Source: Chloroflexota bacterium (GTDB lineage Bacteria > Chloroflexota > Dehalococcoidia > UBA3495). Taken from it: a stretch of DNA of 11,277 nt. Position 1 is the stretch's first letter. Each line of letters starts with the position of its first letter. The notes beneath the pieces are model-generated. The model was not told where the DNA came from, ran no database searches, and saw nothing but the letters and a program-made list of their open reading frames with translations. This document shows, one piece after another, positions 5,992 through 11,277 of the stretch. Position numbers and translations under genes: made by a program. The stretch lies in contig PAMF01000064.1 in assembly GCA_002707185.1 (NCBI GenBank), positions 2,974 to 14,250 on the forward strand. Direction: 5' to 3'.

Positions 5992-6888
5992 ATGGATTGG
6001 AACTTTGAATTGGTTTCAGGACCCTATGGTGGAACAACCGAAGGACCTGTGTGGGATGGTCAGAACATCTTGTTCAGTTACATCCCCGGGAGTGTGATCT
6101 TCAAATACGATCCTAAAACTGGGGAAACAACGAATTTCTTCACCGGAACCTTACACACTAACGGACTTTGCTTCGACTCTGTAGGGAACCTATATGGCTG
6201 TCTCCAAGGTGGCCGAGGTATCGGGCGATTTGAAAAAAACGGTTCCACGCTCACAACCCTCCCGCGGTTACTGGACGGAAAGCAACTGGGAAACCCGAAC
6301 GATCTGGCCATCGATAAGCAGGGTCGTATCTGGTTCACTGACCCATATAGTGGATCGTGGGATATAGGGACCATGGAACTGGATCATCAATCGGTATTGA
6401 GATTAGATCCCAAAGACGGCGGCCGTTGGGATCTATCGAGAGCTACATACGACATTAGCCGTCCTAACGGGGTCCTAGTATCGAGAGATCAGACAACCCT
6501 ATATGTCGCCCAAAGCGATTATTCAACGGATCAACCTCGCCAATTGAGAGCATACTCAATTGGTTCGGATGGATCCCTAGGAAGTTACACCACACTACAT
6601 ACTTTTGCCGCGGATCATAGAGGGGCTCAAAGGGGTGTAGACGGAATGACACTAGACGCAGACGGTAACATAGTGGTGTGTGCCGGCTGGGAAGAAGCGG
6701 GGCCAGGACCTATGATTTACGTATTTTCACCTTCCGGTAGAATCTTATCCACACATCCATTTCGAGTAGATAGACCAACTAACTGCTGTTTCGGTGATTC
6801 CGATATGAAAACATTATATGTAACTACTGGTGGCGGACACTTATTCAAGGCCAAAACTGAACATACAGGATGGGTTATGTGGCCGTAG
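5992..6888 (+). CDS. SMP-30/gluconolactonase/LRE-family protein
   Basis: A 298-aa six-bladed beta-propeller of the SMP-30/regucalcin/gluconolactonase family; members hydrolyse sugar lactones or other esters with one divalent metal. The expected metal ligands are all present: E17 (TTEGPVW), N103 (NPNDLAID), N159 (RPNGVLVS) and D217 (VDGMTLD). The repeated strands HTNGLCFDSVGNLYG, LAIDKQGRIWFTDP and DADGNIVV are typical blade edges. No signal peptide is visible, so it should be cytoplasmic. Start: an in-frame TTG at 5971 precedes AGGAGG (5979-5984), which lies 7 nt before ATG 5992, so the ATG is used. The MDR dehydrogenase follows 147 nt later on the same strand; a dehydrogenase-lactonase pair fits oxidation of a sugar to its acid, but that pathway is inferred. 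Confidence 0.9.
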   Translation: MDWNFELVSGPYGGTTEGPVWDGQNILFSYIPGSVIFKYDPKTGETTNFFTGTLHTNGLCFDSVGNLYGCLQGGRGIGRFEKNGSTLTTLPRLLDGKQLGNPNDLAIDKQGRIWFTDPYSGSWDIGTMELDHQSVLRLDPKDGGRWDLSRATYDISRPNGVLVSRDQTTLYVAQSDYSTDQPRQLRAYSIGSDGSLGSYTTLHTFAADHRGAQRGVDGMTLDADGNIVVCAGWEEAGPGPMIYVFSPSGRILSTHPFRVDRPTNCCFGDSDMKTLYVTTGGGHLFKAKTEHTGWVMWP

Positions 6889-7035
6889 AGCGGTTAATAT
6901 CCCGCCTTACACTGATTGATTCCCATTTTGGTAATTGGTGAACCTGTTTGTTCATAAAAATTAAATTTAACTTGCTCACGACGATACGGCGTAATACCAT
7001 ACGAGCAAAATCAACCTTTGGAGTTTTTATTCAAC

Positions 7036-8007
7036 ATGAAAGCAGCCAGATTAACCGGCCCCAAACACTTTGAATTCTTGGACGTTGAGCAACCCGTACC
7101 AAGCGACGGACAATGCCTGATCAAATTAGAGCAGGTTTCTGTGTGCGGGAGTGATATCCGACACGGATATGGCCCAATCCATCCTGAAGAAGACTACCCA
7201 ATGGAAATAGGACGCCCCTGCCACGAACTAGCCGGTACAATCGTTGAAAGTCGTACCGACGAGTTTCATGAAGGCCAACGAGTAATACCCATAGCCTATC
7301 CAGGAACCGGTGGCCTCTGCGAATATGTGCTGTCTGAACCCAACAGGATGGCATTAGTACCTGATGAAGGGTCCCTTGACGAATGGATAATGTGTCAACC
7401 TTCCGGAACCGTACTCTATTCCTGTGCACAAATGGGAAGCGTTCTAGGGAAGAATGTTTTGGTTCTAGGTCAAGGTAGTATTGGTCTGAGCTTTACTATG
7501 ATCACTTCTAGAATGGGTGCGCGTAATGTTATTTCTGCCGACCTCCTAGATTACAGATTGGAAAAGGCAAAGCTCTTTGGTGCAACCCACACCATCAACC
7601 CGGACAAACAAGACCTCACTGAAGCTGTTATGGAAATCACTAACGGTGAAGGTGCCGACATCACTGTAGAAGCAGCAGGATACCCAGATACCTTTAATCT
7701 CGCATTTAGCCAAGTCAAGCAATTCGGGACCGTTATGATATTTGGAATCCAAAGCGATAAGTACGTACCGTTAGAGCATAACTATTTGATGGACAAGCAA
7801 CCTAGAATAATTCCTACTACAGGTGCCAGAAGCGGAGATCCAATCACCCAAATACGAGATATGATCAATCTACGTAATCGGGGATGGGCTGATCCCGCAG
7901 AGTTAGTGACTCATAGATTAGGGTTTTCTGGGGTGCAGCAAGCCTACGACATGTATGAACAACGGCAAGATGAAATCATCAAAGTAGTAATGGACATCAG
8001 TAAATAA
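7036..8007 (+). CDS. MDR-superfamily (zinc-type alcohol) dehydrogenase lacking structural-zinc lobe
   Basis: A 323-aa medium-chain dehydrogenase/reductase. The GroES-like domain has SVCGSDIRHG (C37, first catalytic-zinc ligand; D40) and PCHELAG (H63, E64), where most relatives have GHE. The NAD-binding Rossmann domain has VLVLGQGSIG (141-150) and an aspartate after the second strand (SADLLD), favouring NAD over NADP. The four-cysteine structural-zinc loop is absent: GTGGLCEYV (90-98) follows directly. At the third ligand position EP becomes QP (Q121). It may act on a polyol or sugar alcohol, but the substrate is unknown. Start: an in-frame TTG at 7018 lies upstream, but ATG 7036 gives the usual MKAARLTGP N-terminus; GGAG is 12 nt away, so initiation may be weak. 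Confidence 0.9.
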   Translation: MKAARLTGPKHFEFLDVEQPVPSDGQCLIKLEQVSVCGSDIRHGYGPIHPEEDYPMEIGRPCHELAGTIVESRTDEFHEGQRVIPIAYPGTGGLCEYVLSEPNRMALVPDEGSLDEWIMCQPSGTVLYSCAQMGSVLGKNVLVLGQGSIGLSFTMITSRMGARNVISADLLDYRLEKAKLFGATHTINPDKQDLTEAVMEITNGEGADITVEAAGYPDTFNLAFSQVKQFGTVMIFGIQSDKYVPLEHNYLMDKQPRIIPTTGARSGDPITQIRDMINLRNRGWADPAELVTHRLGFSGVQQAYDMYEQRQDEIIKVVMDISK

Positions 8008-8037
8008 TTAATACTACGTTCCGATGGCGAAATCATA

Positions 8038-8070
8038 AAGAGCCTCCAGTTGCAAAACTGAGAGGCTCTT
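8038..8070. terminator. Strong stem-loop after the MDR gene
   Basis: AAGAGCCTC (8038-8046) pairs with GAGGCTCTT (8062-8070), and inside it CAGTT pairs with AACTG around a GCAA (GNRA-type) tetraloop, with one bulged A. This makes a 14-bp hairpin 31 nt after the MDR stop. There is no U-tract on either strand, so it may be a mRNA 3'-end stabiliser or a factor-assisted terminator rather than a classical intrinsic one. Confidence 0.6.
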
Positions 8071-8190
8071 GTCATTAGAAGTCTTGATACCCACATCTTT
8101 TAAGTCCCATTAATTTAGCATTGGTATATCTATGAATTTCAATGGTCCGTCACGTAAACTAAGACTTGAATTGGTATTGGAGGGGTGGAT

Positions 8191-9189
8191 GTGAAATCAT
8201 ACGATAAAATCAAGTTGGCCAAAGAGAACTTAAACTTAGCAATGGCACTGTTAACAGCAGCTCAAGAAGGTGTCATCACCAAATCGATAATCACAAAGTA
8301 CATTTATCCCTCAGAAATCCTAAACACCAAATGGGGTCCTCTGCAAGTAGCAGATAATACTAACCTGATCAGAAAGTTAAATAACCTAGTACGTTCCTCA
8401 TTCGCTTTCTCAGCCACCACTACTTATAAGATCTTGTCCGTCCTCTTTCCAGAAATCCCCCTTGAAGAACCCGATCCTTATAAGCGAAACATCCTATGCA
8501 CTATTAAATTAATTCACGATGCGCTTGACGGAGATATGATCACACCTACGTGGCACTGCCCCACTGAGTACCAACAGAAATTCGGTATTGATACCATAGA
8601 ATTCGTGTTAGACGCGACCAATCTACATGGAAAGTCTATGACATGGGACGACCTAGGCGGTCTGGGGAAATATTTGAATTTGATTACATGCTGTGAAGAA
8701 CTAGCATACAGTTGTAACGAACGAAACGACTTAAATATCGATTATTCTTTGCAGCAAAATAATCCGCTGAATATTTATACCGACCAATTTGACGCCATAA
8801 CAGACGGTCTAGCGCCGCACCCATCTAACCAACAACAAACTGCAACACAAACACATATAATGAATCCCGAGAAAAACACCAGGGATACACCTGTATTCGC
8901 ATCCTTAGATCCTAAGCAGTTCCCATCGGTAGATCCTGAATCGGCAGTGACATTCGTATCAACTCAAATGGTAACCAATCCCGACAACATGGTATTGGCA
9001 AAAGAGCTATACAGTAGTTATATCACATGGTGTGAACTCGAATGTATTAAACCACTTACTCAGAGAAGTTTCGGCATACAACTAACAAACATGGGATTTT
9101 CAAGAAAAAGACGTGGGAAAGGCCATCACTGGTGGACAGGACTGAAATTAGATGATAATCAAGCATTCAATTTCAGTCATACCATCTAA
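8191..9189 (+). CDS. Unrecognised protein with phage P4-primase/D5-type C-terminal winged helix
   Basis: A 332-aa soluble protein. Residues 1 to about 185 are mostly helical with a WHCPTEYQ segment and a distinctive MTWDDLGGLGKYLNLITCCEEL stretch; I do not recognise this domain. A Q/N/T-rich, probably disordered linker follows (about 190-250). Residues about 252-322 (LAKELYSSYITWCELE, PLTQRSFGIQLTNMGF, SRKRRGKGHHWWTGL) match the winged-helix DNA-binding domain at the C-terminus of P4-type phage/plasmid primases (Pox_D5-like), without any primase or helicase part. Start: GTG 8185 and GTG 8191 are both in frame; GGAGG (8179-8183) is 7 nt from 8191 but only 1 nt from 8185. It is probably a sequence-specific DNA-binding protein, perhaps derived from a mobile element; the function is unknown. 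It converges on queF, with 16 bp between the stops. Confidence 0.75.
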   Translation: MKSYDKIKLAKENLNLAMALLTAAQEGVITKSIITKYIYPSEILNTKWGPLQVADNTNLIRKLNNLVRSSFAFSATTTYKILSVLFPEIPLEEPDPYKRNILCTIKLIHDALDGDMITPTWHCPTEYQQKFGIDTIEFVLDATNLHGKSMTWDDLGGLGKYLNLITCCEELAYSCNERNDLNIDYSLQQNNPLNIYTDQFDAITDGLAPHPSNQQQTATQTHIMNPEKNTRDTPVFASLDPKQFPSVDPESAVTFVSTQMVTNPDNMVLAKELYSSYITWCELECIKPLTQRSFGIQLTNMGFSRKRRGKGHHWWTGLKLDDNQAFNFSHTI

Positions 9190-9228
9190 AGAATCCTTAT
9201 AAACCCTACGACGATGGATATTTAGATG
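9183..9228. terminator. Inverted repeat across the converging gene ends
   Basis: CATCTAAA (9183-9190) pairs with TTTAGATG (9221-9228); after a small internal loop, ATCC (9193-9196) pairs with GGAT (9216-9219), leaving a 19-nt loop. It covers the stop codon of the plus-strand gene and the last codons of queF, so it could end transcription from both sides. There is no U-tract. Confidence 0.4.
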
Positions 9229-9628
9229 TAACAACGGTATGAATTCCGCCTCTCACTTTATAATCTAATGTGACCGTGATACTAATAGGCTGACAAACAG
9301 CCACCAAATCATTCAAAATGCGATTAACAGCATGTTCCTGAACAATTCCTACATCTCTAAATGAAAGCAAATAATACTTTAACGATTTGAGTTCTATACA
9401 ATGGCGATGGGGCAAATAAGAAATTATCAGATTCCCATAATCAGGTAACCCTGTCCAAGGACAAACGGCAGTAAATTCATCTGTATCAATAGATACCTCT
9501 GAAGTTTGCCCTACATACTCATAATCGAATACCAACAAACATTCTGCATCTATATTCTCCTCGCCCTTGACTAATACTTGGCGATCAAGCGATTCATATT
9601 GTGTCCTCAGGTCTGGTATGGTCGCCAT
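9206..9628 (-). CDS. queF: NADPH-dependent 7-cyano-7-deazaguanine (preQ0) reductase
   Basis: QueF reduces the nitrile of preQ0 to the amine of preQ1 with two NADPH in queuosine tRNA modification. This is a unimodular tunnelling-fold protein of 140 aa, normal for the short class. FTAVCPWTGLPDYG (52-65) holds the nucleophile Cys56 and acid Asp63; ELKSLKYY (79-86) is the QueF NADPH-binding motif; VQEHAVNRI (96-104) has the substrate-binding Glu98/His99. Start: an open frame continues upstream to a TTG at 9694, but ATG 9628 has TAGGAGA 6-7 nt before it, lies downstream of the predicted transcription start, and gives the family-like N-terminus. No other queuosine gene is in the window. The leader of about 30 nt leaves no room for a preQ1 riboswitch. 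Confidence 0.95.
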   Translation of the reverse strand: MATIPDLRTQYESLDRQVLVKGEENIDAECLLVFDYEYVGQTSEVSIDTDEFTAVCPWTGLPDYGNLIISYLPHRHCIELKSLKYYLLSFRDVGIVQEHAVNRILNDLVAVCQPISITVTLDYKVRGGIHTVVTSKYPSS

Positions 9629-9665
9629 ATTTTGTCTCCTACTAATCTTCCCATTCTTTGTAAAT

Positions 9666-9694
9666 ATAATATTTGGAGGTTCCATCCTTGTCAA
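9666..9694 (-). promoter_or_regulatory. Promoter of queF
   Basis: On the minus strand a perfect TTGACA (9694-9689), a 17-nt spacer and TATTAT (9671-9666), 5 of 6 to consensus. The expected start near 9658 gives a 30-nt leader to ATG 9628. Confidence 0.75.
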
Positions 9695-9738
9695 AACACA
9701 ACTATTAGATCTAAAACAGGATTACAAGTCGAACATAA

Positions 9739-9768
9739 TTGCCCTGCCAATACGTTTTTGCTAAACTA
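9739..9768 (+). promoter_or_regulatory. Possible promoter of the NIPSNAP gene
   Basis: TTGCCC, a 17-nt spacer and TAAACT lie about 50-80 nt before ATG 9818, each box 4 of 6 to consensus. A second candidate, TTGTCA with TAAAAC 18 nt later, lies further upstream (about 9688-9717). Which one is used cannot be decided by eye. Confidence 0.3.
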
Positions 9769-9817
9769 GGCCTATCTGACCTACCTCTCATAGGCACAAT
9801 GACACACAGGAGTAAAT

Positions 9818-10435
9818 ATGATTTACGAAGTACGAACCTATACTTTGAAACCTGGCGGAGTGGCCCAATTTGAAAATAATTTCGCCGAAGCATTACCACA
9901 CCGGGAAAAATATTCTAAACTCGGTGCATTCTGGCATACTGAAATAGGCCCACTCAATCAGGTGATTCATGTATGGCCATACGAAAACCTTGCTGAACGA
10001 ACGCAGGTTCGTGAAGAAGCCGGTAACGATCCCAATTGGCCCCCCAAATCAGATGGTTTGATATTAAATATGGAATCAGAGATATTTACCCCCGCTGAGT
10101 TCATGAAGCCAATGGGTGGAGATCAAGCCCTAGGCGATATTTATGAAATGAGAATTTATACTTATCAACCGGGGACCATGGGTGAAGTGCTTAAAAGATG
10201 GGGGGATGCCATACCTCACAGAGAAGAATTTTCCCCGTTAGCAGCTGGGATGTACACTGAACTAGGTGGACTGAACAAGTGGATGCATGTCTGGCCCTAT
10301 AAGGATTTAGAAGAACGCAATAAGATTCGCGAAGAGGCATCCGCGACACCACACTGGCCACCTCCTACTAGGGAGTTCTTAGTAAAACAGGAAAATAAGA
10401 TATGTGTGCCAGCCGCTTTCTCACCAATGCATTAA
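9818..10435 (+). CDS. Tandem NIPSNAP-domain protein
   Basis: A 205-aa protein made of two NIPSNAP (dimeric alpha/beta-barrel, ABM-like) domains in tandem, residues 2-95 and 108-200. The halves align over their whole length at an offset of about 106: IYEVRTYTLKPG with IYEMRIYTYQPG, ALPHREKYSKL with AIPHREEFSPL, LNQVIHVWPYENLAER with LNKWMHVWPYKDLEER, and NWPP with HWPP. The two domains could form an internal pseudo-dimer. The biochemical role of bacterial NIPSNAP proteins is poorly known; the fold also houses mono-oxygenases and dehalogenase-like enzymes. CAGGAG lies 5 nt before ATG 9818. No signal peptide is visible. A strong stem-loop follows and separates it from the SnoaL-like gene. Confidence 0.92.
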   Translation: MIYEVRTYTLKPGGVAQFENNFAEALPHREKYSKLGAFWHTEIGPLNQVIHVWPYENLAERTQVREEAGNDPNWPPKSDGLILNMESEIFTPAEFMKPMGGDQALGDIYEMRIYTYQPGTMGEVLKRWGDAIPHREEFSPLAAGMYTELGGLNKWMHVWPYKDLEERNKIREEASATPHWPPPTREFLVKQENKICVPAAFSPMH

Positions 10436-10447
10436 TAGAGTCAAGCC

Positions 10448-10492
10448 TGTAGAATTAAGGGGTAGGTATATTATCCACCCCTTGATTCTACA
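10448..10492. terminator. Long stem-loop after the NIPSNAP gene
   Basis: TGTAGAAT (10448-10455) pairs with ATTCTACA (10485-10492), then a T/G wobble, then AAGGGGT (10457-10463) pairs with ACCCCTT (10477-10483), giving a 16-bp stem with a 13-nt loop that may close further with GG/CC. It begins 12 nt after the stop. There is no U-tract on either strand. Confidence 0.6.
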
Positions 10493-10560
10493 AGACGACC
10501 GCATTAGAACGATCCGATTATAAATTTGCATCATCGCAGCCACCGCTATCAATACAATAT

Positions 10561-10950
10561 ATGCAACCAGAAACTGACGAAATAAAAAGCGCCAACCAGA
10601 AATTTTACGACGCCTTCGGGGCTCTAGATATCGTAACCATGGGAGAAATTTGGGAACATTCTGAAGCCGCGTTGTGCATTCACCCAGGGTGGCAACCCTT
10701 GCTAGGCTGGGAACTTATCAGAGACAGTTGGCAAGGTATATTTGATAATGCAACTCTAATGCATTTTAATATCCAATACGTAAACGTTGCAGTACTCGGA
10801 GATACAGGATGGGTAACCTGTATAGAGAATATCAGCAGCGTTTTACAGGGTCGAGCCAGCAACTTCGGTGTCATGGCAACCAATATTTTCGTCCGTGGAC
10901 CCGCAGGGTGGACGATGATAACCCACCACGCTTCCCCAAGTTTAAGCTAA
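10561..10950 (+). CDS. SnoaL/NTF2-like fold protein
   Basis: A 129-aa cone-shaped alpha+beta-barrel protein of the SnoaL_3/NTF2-like family. A first helix pair (EIKSANQKFYDAFGALDIVTMGEIW, 7-31) is followed by CIHPGWQPLLGWELIRDSWQGIF, the family's 'HPGG..L.G...I..SW..IF' segment, then strands ending in GWTMITHHAS, the usual GW(R/T)..HHH(A/S)S end. Members include polyketide cyclases, isomerases and many uncharacterised ligand-binding proteins; nothing here fixes the substrate. The ATG at 10561 has no Shine-Dalgarno site; a TATAAA box near 10519 would give a leader of about 30 nt. The fold starts within the first 10 residues, so a later start is unlikely. It stands alone after the NIPSNAP gene, beyond the stem-loop. 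Confidence 0.88.
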   Translation: MQPETDEIKSANQKFYDAFGALDIVTMGEIWEHSEAALCIHPGWQPLLGWELIRDSWQGIFDNATLMHFNIQYVNVAVLGDTGWVTCIENISSVLQGRASNFGVMATNIFVRGPAGWTMITHHASPSLS

Positions 10951-11013
10951 ACGCTCTGTTAACCCCAGGCTCTAGTTTTCTTCTAACAGTCATCTCATCG
11001 TTTTATTTAACAA

Positions 11014-11106
11014 ATGCAAAATTAATACCAGTAACGATATAAATGTGGGCCTTTAACGAACTAATATTTGATCAATCGATATCTGATTAAGACTATGCAA
11101 AATTAA
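11014..11106. repeat. 12-bp direct repeat ATGCAAAATTAA
   Basis: Identical copies at 11014-11025 and 11095-11106, 81 bp apart, close to eight helical turns. It lies upstream of the promoter candidate of the last gene, so a paired regulator site is possible; AT-rich chance repetition is not excluded. Confidence 0.35.
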
Positions 11107-11117
11107 AGCTCGATTGA

Positions 11118-11146
11118 GTGACCAAAGAGAATTAACGAGATACAAT
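11118..11146 (+). promoter_or_regulatory. Possible promoter of the gene at 11241
   Basis: GTGACC (11118-11123), 17-nt spacer and TACAAT (11141-11146). The -10 box is good, the -35 box is 4 of 6. It would give a leader of about 90 nt. Confidence 0.35.
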
Positions 11147-11240
11147 AAGCGCGCTGATTCTGACAGCCAATTGTAATCTCACAGATGATAGGGATCAGGC
11201 GCCCCGCCCTCTAAAATTACATAGGCTGAGGAGCAACTAC

Positions 11241-11277
11241 ATGACTAACCGACCTAATCTGGCTCTATTGGCTTTAG
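11241..11277 (+). CDS. Start of an unidentified gene, truncated by the window
   Basis: ATG 11241 is preceded by GAGGAG (11228-11233) at 7 nt, an excellent ribosome-binding site, and the frame stays open to the window end. Only 12 codons are visible (MTNRPNLALLAL), too few to identify. The run of small hydrophobic residues might begin a signal or membrane segment or a strand of a Rossmann-type domain. Confidence 0.55.
   Translation, partial: MTNRPNLALLAL

Larger units (their letters stand above)
10951..11240. other. Intergenic region without a recognisable gene
   Basis: 290 bp with no convincing coding frame; the short overlapping plus-strand frame reaching 11042 is a shadow of the SnoaL-like gene. 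It holds a 12-bp direct repeat, a promoter candidate and the ribosome site of the next gene. No tRNA or strong terminator hairpin was seen. Confidence 0.6.

Noticed and set aside
6078..6374. Minus-strand 98-codon frame inside the SMP-30 gene
   Set aside because: It is a shadow of a clear propeller-protein gene; the translated sequence is low-complexity and Pro/Ser-rich.
6972..7008. Inverted repeat TTGCTC...GAGCAA upstream of the MDR gene, as an operator
   Set aside because: Only 6 bp per arm with 25 bp between and no further symmetry in the middle; chance is a sufficient explanation.
8121..8178. ATTGGTAT seen twice before the primase-tail gene
   Set aside because: An 8-bp repeat in AT-rich sequence is expected by chance; no further symmetry.
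8008..9205. Prophage or integrative element around the primase-tail gene
   Set aside because: No integrase, tRNA attachment site, flanking repeats or other phage genes are present in the window.
9629..9660. preQ1 riboswitch in front of queF
   Set aside because: The predicted leader is only about 30 nt, and the C-rich loop and A-rich tail of preQ1 aptamers are not seen.
9629..9694. Upstream extension of queF to a TTG at 9694
   Set aside because: The codon lies inside the TTGACA promoter box; ATG 9628 has a good ribosome site and fits the family.
9567..9769. Two short plus-strand frames across the queF start region
   Set aside because: They overlap the queF coding start and promoter, and neither has a convincing start signal or recognisable motif.
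10809..11042. Frame overlapping the end of the SnoaL-like gene
   Set aside because: It shares most of its length with a real gene in another frame, and its tail covers non-coding AT-rich sequence.

Overview
This is a bacterial chromosomal segment. Most genes have purine-rich Shine-Dalgarno sites, several promoters fit the sigma-70 pattern (TTGACx, 17 bp, TAnnAT), and genes are closely packed on both strands with modest, AT-leaning base composition. The mix is oligotroph-like: a vitamin B12-regulated cobyrinate amidation locus, queuosine synthesis, and many small or variant catabolic enzymes (SMP-30 lactonase, MDR dehydrogenase, crotonase, VOC, NIPSNAP, SnoaL-like). It would suit a marine Chloroflexota lineage such as SAR202/Dehalococcoidia, but this is a guess from gene content; no rRNA or marker gene is present.

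Region 1 (1-2320, minus strand) is a B12 unit. A strong promoter (2288-2316) drives a leader with a cobalamin riboswitch (about 2086-2252) and an intrinsic terminator (2014-2045). The terminator's U-tract runs straight into the first start codon. Behind it lie a thioredoxin-like [2Fe-2S] protein, a short ChuX/HutX-like (haem-binding fold) protein and cobB/cbiA, which runs off the left edge. The notable idea here is that a tetrapyrrole-carrier-fold protein and a small iron-sulfur protein share riboswitch control with a corrin-ring amidase.

Region 2 (2320-5990) holds a VOC-fold gene on the plus strand, divergent from the B12 unit. It converges on a four-gene minus-strand run: crotonase, tlyA (rRNA 2'-O-methyltransferase), a CinA C-terminal/PncC-like protein and an MBL-fold hydrolase with a winged-helix tail. 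The crotonase and the PncC-like protein both lack residues that are catalytic in their families.

Region 3 (5992-9189, plus strand) carries an SMP-30/gluconolactonase-like protein, an MDR dehydrogenase without a structural-zinc lobe, a strong stem-loop, and a 332-aa protein. That protein has an unrecognised N-terminal domain joined by a Q/N-rich linker to a winged helix like the C-terminal domain of P4-type phage primases.

Region 4 (9190-11277) has queF on the minus strand with a good promoter, then plus-strand genes for a tandem NIPSNAP protein and an SnoaL/NTF2-like protein, a 290-bp non-coding stretch with a promoter candidate and a 12-bp direct repeat, and the first 12 codons of another gene. 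No insertion sequence, integrase, CRISPR array, tRNA or rRNA was seen.
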